Below, piece by piece: positions 20,044 through 30,600 of a stretch of DNA of 64,000 nucleotides. The DNA comes from Zymoseptoria tritici IPO323 (taxonomy: Eukaryota; Ascomycota; Dothideomycetes; Mycosphaerellales; Mycosphaerellaceae), in the NCBI RefSeq assembly GCF_000219625.1, contig NC_018214.1, positions 2,542,001-2,606,000 of the forward strand. The letters run 5' to 3'. How positions within the stretch are numbered: position 1 is the first letter of the stretch; every line of letters starts with the position of its first letter. The notes beneath the pieces were generated by a model that did not search any database, was not told the DNA's origin, and saw only the letters and a program-made list of their open reading frames with translations. The translations under genes and the position numbers were made by a program.

Positions 20044-23000
20044 TATGGATGAATGTGTAGGATGGGTGAAGCAAGGATAAAGAAGTGATGTCTCGGTCGG
20101 TATGGCAAGTAGGTGAAGATCCACGCCTGAAGATGTTCGGGTTTCAGAAACGTGGAGAACTGGACGATCCGGGCGCAGGAAAGATGTGCGGGATCAGCGT
20201 GCTTAAGTGTTCGGGATGCTTAAAGGCGGGCAGGGATCCGACAGGCCGAAGAGATCCAAGGTGATGATGGAGATGTCGATCGATGGAGATTATTCCTTGG
20301 GAGGGCGGGATGCGGCTGTCAATGGACGATGAAGGAGACCCCTATGCGACTAGAAGCGGAGCCGCTCAAGGATAATCCGGCGGTGTTTCAAGGCCAGAGC
20401 AAGCGTGCGAGGTCGTCCGAGTGATGGTGGGAGAGTGCAGCGTCCCCGAGTCGACAAGATCGTCAGGACAGGACGGGCCAGGACGAAGAGGGAAATTGAT
20501 GTGATGATGGGATGGTCCGAGTGTTGTGCTGTTTGAATGATGATGCTGGATGGGATGGTTCCTGGTAGTCGTCGCTTTTGCAGGGCAGGGCGACAATTAC
20601 AAACAAGAGGATTGTTCAAAGACGGGCAATCTTTTGTGGATCAAAGTGCAGATCTTGCACAGAGATGGCGAAGGGGCAGGGCCTGTCGCTTTGATATGTG
20701 TTCTCCTCCGAGCCCTGCAGTGCCCATGACGGAGTGGAGAGCAAGCCACACTTGCAATCGAGAGCACCCTGGAAATTTGGGTGGTGCCAGTCGTTGTTGC
20801 TGACGGGTCCCCCCCGGTCGGCCTGCTGCTAGTGCTGCGTCTTTGCAGCCAGTGAGATCATTCCACGGTACAGAATGGCCACGAAGGGGGTCCGACGGCG
20901 AGGTTACTTGAGTCGTGTGTGCGCCATGGTCTTGCTGGACCTGGACGTCGATGTCTTTGGGCGTCACTACCACTAGTTCACTACTGCTGCAGCGCTGCTC
21001 TACGCATTCTGTTTCCAATAGATACTGTATGGCACCATCGTGCCGCCTGGATGGGTCGACCTACTGCATCTCTAGAACTACCAGGCTTGTTGTGGCTCTC
21101 AATCACATTCACAAGCATCGGCTCAACTGCAATCACATGATAAAGTCCTAGGCCGGTGCTCGTCGACCTCTGGCTCGGGAGTCGAGACTCGTGTGTTGCA
21201 CCTGGTACCGGTTCTTGTGAGCATGCTGCGAGTACAGTAGTAGTCTACCTACCCCTCCTACCAAATCAACCATCGCTACTCCGTCGATGAGGCACTACCT
21301 ATAGTTTTACCAGCGCCAGCTGTGAGACTGAGCTTCGTGATTCGTGATTCGTAAACACCCACCGGGACTTGCTGACCTCCATGACCTGCATTCGCAAGTG
21401 CCTTGCCGCCATGGTATAGAGCCTTCCAGAGCCTTAGACTATGCGCCATCTCCGCCGACCCCTATTCCCCTCATCTGCCTACCCACTGGCTCAATGTTCT
21501 CCACTGTTCATGATTCGCTCCGTCGCAGCAGAGTTCTGAGGCCTCATCAGCACGTACGTATTCTCTGTGATGAGGGTCCGTCAAGGTGCTCTCTACTCCA
21601 ACGGTCGCAATCAGCCAAACGACCATTGTTGGGCGCACCTCACTCGTTGGACGAGTAGCGTAAACGCTATGCGACTCGATGGCCCTATCCCTATTGTCCG
21701 CTAGCGCCACTGGATCACTCCTTCCAAGCTCGTCAGCCAATCGTCAACTTCACCCTGTTCCCTCCCGTCGTTCTCCTCTCTTTGCGATGAGTTCATGCCT
21801 TTTCCCTTTCCTTTTGCTCGCCTCTCCGCATCATCGGATGTGAGAGAATCGGCCCAACGCTTGCACCGCCGTGGTAATCACAGACACGTGTGCTCCACCC
21901 GCAGTATCTCCCTCTCTTCGTCGCTTGAACTCTAACTGCCTACTCTCGACCGCAACGGACTGGCGCTGCAACTTCCTGATGCGACCTTCCCAAAGGCGAT
22001 CCATCTCGGTCTTGAGATCCGGGATGTGCTGTCCGATCCAATGCTCCCATCACCGTGCCTCCGGAGGTGCGCGGCTTTGCTTTGATGTTGTTTTCTTCTC
22101 CGAGACCATCATCTCCTGCGACGACGGCTCATATCTGCACCATACAACGAAAGATATGCTGCCGTGTTCTGCCGTCCACTTTGCCCAGATCGTAGCTCTT
22201 TCACCCATCAAGCTCGTGCAAGGCCGAGCTGCTGGCCGAGCTCTTCTCTCAGACTGCGGTCACCACTGTCGCATCTTCCGCGCCGAATGAACAACCCACC
22301 GGGCGGTGCTCACGCCAGACTTCGCGGTCGGCTCCTGCGCGCGATGTGCCGCTTGCAAACCTTATGTGTTATACACCTCATCTTTGTCTTGAACCTGACC
22401 AGTAATCACACTGGAGTTCGCGCGACTCAAGAAACATTTTACTAGTGAATTCGGCATCATGCCGATGTGGAAGGTACGCAAAGGCTACGAAGTGCAGAGG
22501 GCGGTGGGAGCAACCGGGCTCCCCTCTCGGTCCTGCAGTTTCCGCAGCGCTGACTATTGCTTGGTAGCGACGAGCTTCAGTGTTCTGGTATGACAATCAC
22601 CATTGGAGTGACTGAACAAAGACCGAGAAACTTGGTTGGCAAGGTGAAGTGCAGTGAAATGGGACTGCCATCTCGTGCCGACCAGGAAGCTCAGATCAAC
22701 AGCGCCCGGAAGTCTGCGACACGTGTGAGAGATCGCCTACGCGCGCGTGTGTGATCGTCCGCTTTCAAAAATGATTGTCGCCTTCTCTATGATTCTCGAC
22801 CAACCCAGACTTCAATGCAAGATGTTACACTTCCTCTCTGGAGTAACGAGCTCGCAAATCCTCTCGACCTTCGCCCCAACGAGGCTCCACCACCCTCTGG
22901 CACTAAATCAGCCAGTGGATCCACCTTGCAGCCATCGTCGATCAAACGAATGCAACCCAAGACGCCCCTCGCCAACGCAGCATCCCAAACGGGACCCCGC

Positions 23001-24213
23001 AACAACGTTGCCGGTACGAGCTTGTGCGTTTGAACATACGAGGCACTTGAGCATCACGCTCCAAACTCCATCACATCGCTTATGTGCGCCTCATCTCAAT
23101 AGTGTTAAAGCTAACTCTAGCCTTTTCCGTTGCATTTCCGGGTCATCTTCAACTCCAAAGACTCCTGCACGGCAATCTTGCAATTGAAAAGGGGACTTGG
23201 TGAACCGTGAAGACCGTGGATAGAAAGCAAGAAATTGGGGTTCCTGACCTTCGCTCCTCCCGTGAACGGCTGCTAGTGTCTTGGTGCAGCATATGGCCGG
23301 TGCTTCCGAGGACTCTCCACCACCGGTCAAGGCGACGCCGACAGACCAGACGAGCCAGACTTGATTCGTTTGCTTCACTGTCCTCAGAGTGATCATCTCT
23401 CCAGGCGTGCTCGCACGTCGTGCTCTGCCGAAGCCGTCCAAAGGCAGAGATGAGTTGGCTGCTTGTTCCGGCTCAAATCGAAGACTGCTCCTGCTTTCCG
23501 GTTGCACATGCGTCGCTATCCTCTATTGCATGTGCCATTCACTTTTTTCGCAACTTGGTCATACCATCGAGATTCCGTCGGTCCGCCGATGCGGTTCTCC
23601 GCGCCCATGTTGTCGGGTTCGTCTCATCTCATCCACGGCGAGCAGCCCGGTCCCGAGCGATGCTGTGCATTCGAACAGGAGAGACTGGTTCAACGAACGA
23701 TCTCGCTCCGTGAGCCGGATCGCTGTGTCGTGCTGGAGCTTCTTTGCCGGATCTTCATCACGGCTTCGCGGGAAGATCTCCCTCGCCCTGCGCTGCAGAT
23801 CAACGGCTCAGCTCACTTCAAGTTTCATGGCTGATCCGCCAGCCGACTTCATGTCTTGGTCGGAGTTCCCTCGCTGGACTACACTCTGTATACCTCTATT
23901 TCCAATGCTGTGTAAACCACAGAGACCGAGACATGTACCATCAGCCAGGAGTGCGGATTCGAAGCACGAGAAAGAATGGATCTTGCATCCCTTGCATCAA
24001 TCATCATGTTCTCAACACCGTGGGCTTGACCTCTCAAACGAATCATAGAGGGGAAGAGTTGGTTGATTGATGTGACAGAGCAGGAACAATTCTTCACTTC
24101 CCTGCCGGCACTCACTGATTAATCTTTCGACAGGCATGACACCTTCCAGCGCCTTTATGGCGAGACGCCTTGCGAGCATTCCATCTCGATCGCGGACTGT
24201 GAAATTCATCCCA
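20044..24213. other. 4.2-kb gene-free region, likely flbC upstream control DNA
   Basis: No frame in this stretch shows a recognisable domain, consistent splice sites or homology to a known family. The longest frame (23389-24048, plus) is Ser/Arg-rich with no conserved segment. Long intergenic DNA and long 5' UTRs upstream of developmental transcription factors are common in filamentous fungi; a non-coding transcript cannot be excluded. The right end holds the 3' UTR of the cysteine synthase. Confidence 0.5.
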
Positions 24214-25640
24214 TCACTCTTCACCCGCACCGCCCTGCAGAATCTCCTCCAAGGAGAACTCGACATCGCTTCCACCAACATCGCCCGCCTCCTTCCAGAA
24301 TTTGCTCAAATGCCTGTTTCCCGAGTCACAAATCACGGTGACGATCCTCTTCCCCTTGTCCATCTGCTTCGCCAATGTCGCCGCCGCCACGAGATTCACC
24401 GCCGAGCTGGCGCCCACAAAGAGCCCTTCCTTCTCGACCATCCACCGCGCCATCTTCATTGCCTGTTCGTCTGTGACCTTGATCGCATCGTCGATCAGAT
24501 GCAGGCCCGCGTTCATGTTATCCGTCAATCGATTTATACCGACTCCCTCGACGATACTGTCGACTTGATGCCGTCGGCGGGTCCCCTCAGCTTCTGTCGA
24601 TGAAAACATGACGCCGTACTTGATCTTGTTGAACAGTCCCGAGCCTTGTGGGTCTGCGAGTACGACTTTCATGTCCGGTAGTAGCGGTTTGAGAGCCAGT
24701 GCGACGCCTGAGATGGTTCCTCCTGTGCCGGCTCCTGCTATAAAGGCATCTAGTCGCCCACCTGTTTGGGTGTAGATTTCTGGTCCAGTCGAGGTTTCGT
24801 GGGCGAGGTAGTTGGCTGTGTTTTCAAATTGGTCGGCGAAGAAGCCTCGTCCTTCTCGGTTTGGGTCATCTGTATGCTCCTGCGCTCGACGACGTGCAGT
24901 GTTGACGAATTGATTCTGATCCACAATGCTGGCGGGACGCACTCGCTCTACTGTGGCCCCCAGTTTGAGGAGGAGGTCGCTCTTCTCCACCGAGACATCG
25001 TCGGGCATGCAACTGGAATGGGTTCAGGTAATGTGTCTATAAAACTAGCAATATGGTTCGTTACATACATGTGAGCTTTGTAGCCTCTTGCTCTGCAAAC
25101 TGCGGCCAAGGAGATTCCCGTCGAGCCCACGGTCCCTTCGTAGACAGTGTCACCTCGACCCGGCTTGAGTAGTCCCGCCTCCTCCGCGCAGACGATCATT
25201 GACAGAGCAACACGGTCTTTGGGTGAGTTTCCTGCTCCGTTGAGAAGTTCGGCTTTGGCCAAGATCTCGCATCCTGTCGCTTCACTGAGGGCTTTGAGCT
25301 TGATCAGAGGCGTGTTACCGATCAGACCTTCCACTCCTTCGCGGATGTCTTCGAGCTCAGGATGACCTGTGCCATGTCCCTTTAGCGCTGCGACTGATTT
25401 CCTCCTAGTGTGATCTTCAAGGCGGAGATGATCTGGCTGGTTGGGATGCGGATTTGGACGTTGTAGGTTCCGAAGATTGCGATATCGCTGTTGAAAGGCA
25501 TGCTCGAGATCCGGATAGAAGTCTTTGAAGCCCAAAGTGGCTACGATTCCCAGCAGGAACCCACCTGTTGCCGTGAGCTTGTTTCTATTGTCGACAATGC
25601 TCTCCCACAAGCCCTGCCAGATGTCGGTGAAAGAGGTCAT
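24214..25640 (-). CDS. Cysteine synthase 2-type PLP enzyme with N-terminal membrane anchor (Cys12-like)
   Basis: Minus-strand exons 25640-25069 and 25012-24214 with a 56-nt intron encode 456 residues. The N-terminus has one hydrophobic helix (TATGGFLLGIVATLGF, about 23-38), as in the fungal cysteine synthase 2 group, predicted to anchor it in a mitochondrial or other membrane. The fold-type II PLP core follows: LIGNTPLIKL, NSPKDRVAL (Schiff-base Lys), GTVGSTGISLA in the place of the usual GTSGNTG loop, AHICMPDDVS across the splice junction, FIAGAGTGGTISG (phosphate cradle) and CDSGNRHLSKF. Expected reaction: O-acetylserine plus sulfide to cysteine, although the altered GTVGST loop makes the donor substrate uncertain. 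It starts 249 bp from a divergent mitochondrial methyltransferase-like gene. Confidence 0.88.
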
Positions 25641-25889
25641 GATAGAGCCGGCCGCTGGGTCTCAATTGCGATCATGGTCGACGTGTCCACTCTTGCGAAC
25701 TTCCTCTGCACTGCTTCCGGGGTTTCTATTGATGGAGAAGAGATGAAAGTGTCAATGACAAGTTCAATCCTAGATGATGGACGTAAAGGTCTCGGCCTTG
25801 GCGCGCTCGAACCTCCGTCTCAGCTCCGCATTCACGACTTCAAGCTTCATGCTATTTTGATTCGTTCACAACCTCACATCCTCTGCTCA
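25641..25889. promoter_or_regulatory. Divergent promoter between cysteine synthase and MidA-like gene
   Basis: 249 bp separate the two ATGs. Both products are predicted to be mitochondrial, so shared control is plausible. No specific motif recognised. Confidence 0.45.
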
Positions 25890-27383
25890 ATGGACTCGCC
25901 GGCGGTGAATCGCTTGTTCCGAAGATTGGCTGGCCATCACTTCTGCCATCATGCGCATCAGGCTCACCGACCTCTCTCTACTACACAAATATGCCGCGAC
26001 AACAAGTACACGCGATCAGGATCCCGGCGAGATGTCAAGACGACGTCCGAGAGCTCATGGCAGCAACGGACCGATCACTTCCCCGAGGACAAGCGAGCGG
26101 AGTTTCAGCGATATCCTAGCGTGACGGCGGACGCATTACGGGCGAGGAGGGAACGGCCGCGGCGAGTGAAGATGTTGATGAGGGACTTCATCGAGGACAG
26201 CCTGTACAACCCGCATTATGGATACTTCAGCAAGAATGTCACCATCTTCTCGCCGGGAGCTCCGTTCGATTTCAACAGCTTGAAGGATGAGCCGGAATTT
26301 TATCAAAAGCTTGGGGAGCGCTATACGGAGTTTGAGGACAAGCTTGACGAGGAGAATCCGAGTGAGACGAGGCAGCTATGGCACACGCCGACAGAGCTCT
26401 TCCGCCCATATTACGGAGAGGCTATCGCAAGGTATATGGTGGCCAACTACAAGCTCACGCTGTATCCGTATCATGATCTTGTCATCTACGAAATGGGCGC
26501 AGGAAACGGCACGTTGATGCTCAATATCCTGGACTACATTCGTCACGCAGACCCAGAGGTGTACGCGCGAACCAAGTTTCGAATTATAGAAGTCTCCAGC
26601 GCTCTAGCTTCGATCCAAGCAGACAAGCTCCTCACCACGGCATCAACCAGAGGTCACGCAGACAAGGTCCAAATCATCAACAAATCCGTCTTCGATTGGG
26701 ACCTCTACGTCCCGACACCCTGCTTCTTCCTCGCCATGGAAGTCTTTGACAATTTCGCGCACGATGTCGTACGCTACGATCCCTCCACCGAGGAAGTTCT
26801 CCAAGGCTCTGTCTTGATCGACTCCGACGGCGACTTCTACGAATTCTACTCCCGCACCCTCGACCCCGTCGCCGCGCGCTTTCTTCGAGTCCGAGATGCC
26901 GCTTGCCAGGACCGATCATACCCTCATCCTCTTCGTCAACCTCGCTTCATCCGCCAACTCCGTCACCAACTCCCCTTTGCGCCCAATCTCACTCAACCAG
27001 AATACATCCCCACGCGCCTAATGCAGTTCTTCAGCATTCTCTCCACCAAATTTCCTGCCCACCGGCTCATCACCTCCGATTTTCACTCCCTGCCCCAAAC
27101 GATCAAGGGCTACAACGCGCCGGTCGTGCAGACGCGATACCAACGGCGGACAGTACCGGTGAGTACGCCGCTGGTCCAGCAGGGCTACTTTGACATCTTG
27201 TTCCCAACGGACTTTGGGGTGATGGAGGATATCTATCGCGCAATCACCGGGCGGTTGACGAGGGTCATGACGCACGAGGACTTTTTCCAGCGCTGGGCAT
27301 ATGTGGAGGACACGAGGATGCGCAGTGGTGAAAATGCGCTGTTGGGCTGGTACAAGAATGCCAGTGTCATGTTGACTGTGTAG
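25890..27383 (+). CDS. Mitochondrial SAM-dependent methyltransferase-like protein (Methyltransf_28 / MidA-NDUFAF7 superfamily)
   Basis: Single exon from ATG 25890, 497 residues. The N-terminus (MDSPAVNRLFRRLAGHHFCH, with more Arg/His and no acids) is a typical mitochondrial presequence. The body matches the DUF185/Methyltransf_28 family: LMRDFIEDSLYNPHYGYFS, then LFRPYYGEAIARYM, the SAM-binding VIYEMGAGNGTLMLNILDY, IIEVSSALASIQ, and FFLAMEVFDNFAHDVV, which replaces the usual NEFFDALP-type motif. NDUFAF7 methylates an arginine of complex I subunit NDUFS2; this fungal branch has a different N-terminal region (NVTIFSPGAPFDFNSL), so its substrate is open. The frame is open upstream to 25491 but that part overlaps the neighbour's coding strand and is not conserved. 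Confidence 0.8.
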   Translation: MDSPAVNRLFRRLAGHHFCHHAHQAHRPLSTTQICRDNKYTRSGSRRDVKTTSESSWQQRTDHFPEDKRAEFQRYPSVTADALRARRERPRRVKMLMRDFIEDSLYNPHYGYFSKNVTIFSPGAPFDFNSLKDEPEFYQKLGERYTEFEDKLDEENPSETRQLWHTPTELFRPYYGEAIARYMVANYKLTLYPYHDLVIYEMGAGNGTLMLNILDYIRHADPEVYARTKFRIIEVSSALASIQADKLLTTASTRGHADKVQIINKSVFDWDLYVPTPCFFLAMEVFDNFAHDVVRYDPSTEEVLQGSVLIDSDGDFYEFYSRTLDPVAARFLRVRDAACQDRSYPHPLRQPRFIRQLRHQLPFAPNLTQPEYIPTRLMQFFSILSTKFPAHRLITSDFHSLPQTIKGYNAPVVQTRYQRRTVPVSTPLVQQGYFDILFPTDFGVMEDIYRAITGRLTRVMTHEDFFQRWAYVEDTRMRSGENALLGWYKNASVMLTV

Positions 27384-27645
27384 TGCGTACATATGTCACG
27401 ATCAAACGAACTGCCTTGATGGCGAGACTTCTCGCCTGACTATAGGATTTCACTTCGTGCGCAAAGGCTCAGACCAAGAGAAGTACGGTGACACGCACAT
27501 ATATTGATGGCGGGCACGTAATGCATATAGCTAACCATGAAGTCGGTCCGCCGTTGTTCACCGCTGTACGCTGCTCCTTGGACATATATCACCGCTAGCA
27601 CTAAGTCATGCATATGACATCCATCAGTGTCGCCTCCGTCATTGA
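27384..27645. other. Convergent spacer
   Basis: 262 bp between two stop codons; nothing recognised beyond expected 3' UTRs. Confidence 0.5.
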
Positions 27646-30600
27646 TCATGCCAGCTCGTCTTCATTCGGATCAGCCAGCTCTCTCACCGGCGTCTCAACC
27701 ACTCTCCTTCCATAACCAAATCTATCGCCAGCACCGCTCGCAGCCGGCGATGCTCGATAAGCAAAGACAGCCGTAGGCGTGCCAGCTCGCTGTGGCGTAA
27801 ATATTGGCATGCCTGTACTGGCTCGTCGTGGGGTCTCGTACTTCCTGAGCTGCGCTATGCGGTGTCTGGGATGAATGGCAAGGGCACCATCTGACACTCG
27901 GGACTTGGGCTTTCTGAGCACGCTGGCTGGAGTGGATGGCTTGACAAAGGCTGTCGAGCTGGTAGGAGCAGGTAAATTCCGGCTGGATTCGCTCGACAGT
28001 GGGAAGCCAGTTGGAGCGGCGGTCTGATGCTGGCCGGCGGTCTGCTCCTGATGGGAGATGCCCGGCCGCGCGCCATTTGATGATGTTGGCCTCTCGTGAG
28101 ATGCAATAGGGCGCCTAACCTCTACAGTCTCCATGAAATGCACTCTCTTCTCAGATGATCTCGCCATCGGCACAGGTGAAGACACCTCTTGGCTGTTTTC
28201 TTCATCGCTGTCAGGAATCTCTCGGAACGCGCCGGACGGCTCATTCACCGTCTCCACCTCTGTGCTGGCTTGAGTAGATCCTGTGGACCTTCGCAGTCGG
28301 GCCCGCGTGGCCACGTTGGAGATTGGCATGCCTGTCTCCTGCTGAGGTGTGTACTCGTCGTCGTCGTCATCCTCACTATATTTGCGCATTTTGGACCCAC
28401 GAGGCCTGCCTCGCTTAGGCTGGACAACAGTGATACTATCGGAGTCTTCAAGGGGCAAGACAGGAGCACAATCGTCAGCATCAGGGTGAATAGGCGCAAC
28501 AGGAGGCACTCTCGACTTCGAGGACGAAGGAGAAGCTGCCTCTGTCCGAGAAGTGATGTCTCGCTTCGTTGGCCGAGAATTGGTGGTAATCTTAGGCTTG
28601 CCCACAAGATGGTCGACATCTTGAGCCTGCTTCACGGCTGTAGAGGAGCGATCCCTAGTAGCTTGCTTTTCCTCTCCTACTCTTCGAGCATGTCCGCGAG
28701 TTTTCTGTGGTCTGCTGGCAACTTCAGGACCCACTCCAGGCCTGAGACGAAATTCTCTGCCGCGATGTGTCTCGACAGGCTCAAAGTGATCCTTGTAATT
28801 CAGCTCGGTAAGAATGCCACTCTTCCATGTATCCGGAACAGCCCGGTAGTACTCAAAATTGGTTTGTACCCATGCAGCAACTTCTCTGGGAAACATTGTC
28901 TCGGACTGACTTGCCTGAAAGGCCATGTGCACGAGTTGCAGCATGGAATATCTGGGCTTCTCTGGCATGACCAAGGATTCTTCCGAGCCAGAGCCACGAG
29001 AGTGATGGATGGGTGCGCTGAAGACGGCGGCGCTCGTGGACTCTGCCTGCGCGTTGTCAAGGATCGCATCGGCACTAGCAGGAATTGCGGTGGTAGACGT
29101 GCTCGAGGCCGGCTGATGAGTGCCACCCTTCTGCCGCATGGCGGCTCTACCTTCCGATTGCTCGGCAGCGTGCGTTGGGCTGTTTCCCGCAACATCATCA
29201 TCCAGCACTGGCCTGCTCTGACGCTGGAATTGGGAGCCTGGAGCAGCAGCGGGCCCTGGTGAGGCCATGGTGAACCGCGGAGCAGCTTTCGTTTGTGTCA
29301 CAGATGTATCGTGAGTCGTGTCATGCTGGCTTGTCCCGGACGCTGGTCTTGATGCCGCTGGAAACGTGGGAGCGGATGCTTGCTGATGTCGGACAGTTGC
29401 GGAGGCTGCCACGGCATGTGCAGATTTCGATTCGAGAAAATTCGGGAGCTTGGGCTGCTGTGGAGCTCGACTGAGGAAATGCTGCAAAGCCGCGCTTGAA
29501 GCAGTGACCCGTGGTGACGATTTCGAGCTGATTGTTGATGACACGCCGGCATTAGCCCTGGTATCGGCTGAACGAATCTCGGAGATGGTCGACGTTCCCT
29601 TGGTAGCATTGGACGGAGCAGGTCTGGCTACACTATGGCGCAATTCCTCGTTCAATTGCTGTGAGATTGCAACGGTCGAATTGTCGTCGTCATCATCAAG
29701 CGAGATGGGATCGTCAATGTTGTGACCGCGCGAAGCTTTGCCACGAGTCTGCTCGCTGACGAAGTCCGACAGGCGTCGGCTGTTGTTCAATGCGTGTCGC
29801 AGCAGTCCAGGCTGTACTCGTGCTTCTACCATCGTTGCTGATGGCAGGCTTTGGCGTGTGTTGGAGCGGGCATTTGCCGAATGATGATTTTGTGATGCCT
29901 TCGTGCCTCTGCCAGCAGTCCGCTGCGCAGCATCGGGCCGAAAAACGCCGGGAGCGTTTCCTCCCTGCCTGGCACTGGGGTCACCTCGCCGTAGAATGTC
30001 CATATATCGAGTGCTAATCGAGTTCACGCTACGTCCAGGGAGTTGAACAGCAATGTCATGCCACCCATAGCCCTGCTTCTCCCTAAGTTGCAAAATGGTG
30101 TCGTCTTCTGTCTTCGTGAAAGGGTGGCGCATGCCCGGGCCATGATTGGAAGATTGCACATCACTCGGGTGCCGAAATGGAGCTGCGGACTCAGAATTTG
30201 GGACGTACGTGTGAGGGGCAACAGCGGGACCACGAACGGATTGAGCGTTGGTACCGTGCTGTGGCGGAACTGCGAATGACGCGCCGTTGTTGACAGGCCG
30301 CGCGTTGACCATCGGTGCCAGCGATCTGTACGGTGTAGTGGATTGGCCGCTGGCAGCGTGATAGAAGGTTTGCGGCGCAGCGTCGGTCCTCCTCACGAAT
30401 GGCGTGGTTGCTATCTGCTGCTCCCTCTCTTTGCTGGCAAGTAATTCTGCGTGTCTGATCTGCAATGTCTCCGCGGTTCGGCCTGGGAATGACGGAGCAA
30501 TGGCCTGCCACGACAGATTCTGGTCGCGAAGTTGCAGTATCAGTTGATCCTCGCGAGGATTGAAGGCTTTGGGGTCGCTTTGAGAATGGAGCAGAATAGC

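Noticed and set aside
23389..24048. 219-codon plus-strand frame in the flbC upstream region
   Set aside because: Ser/Arg/Cys-rich, no recognisable domain, no splice pattern, several equally open overlapping frames; looks like chance in GC-rich DNA.
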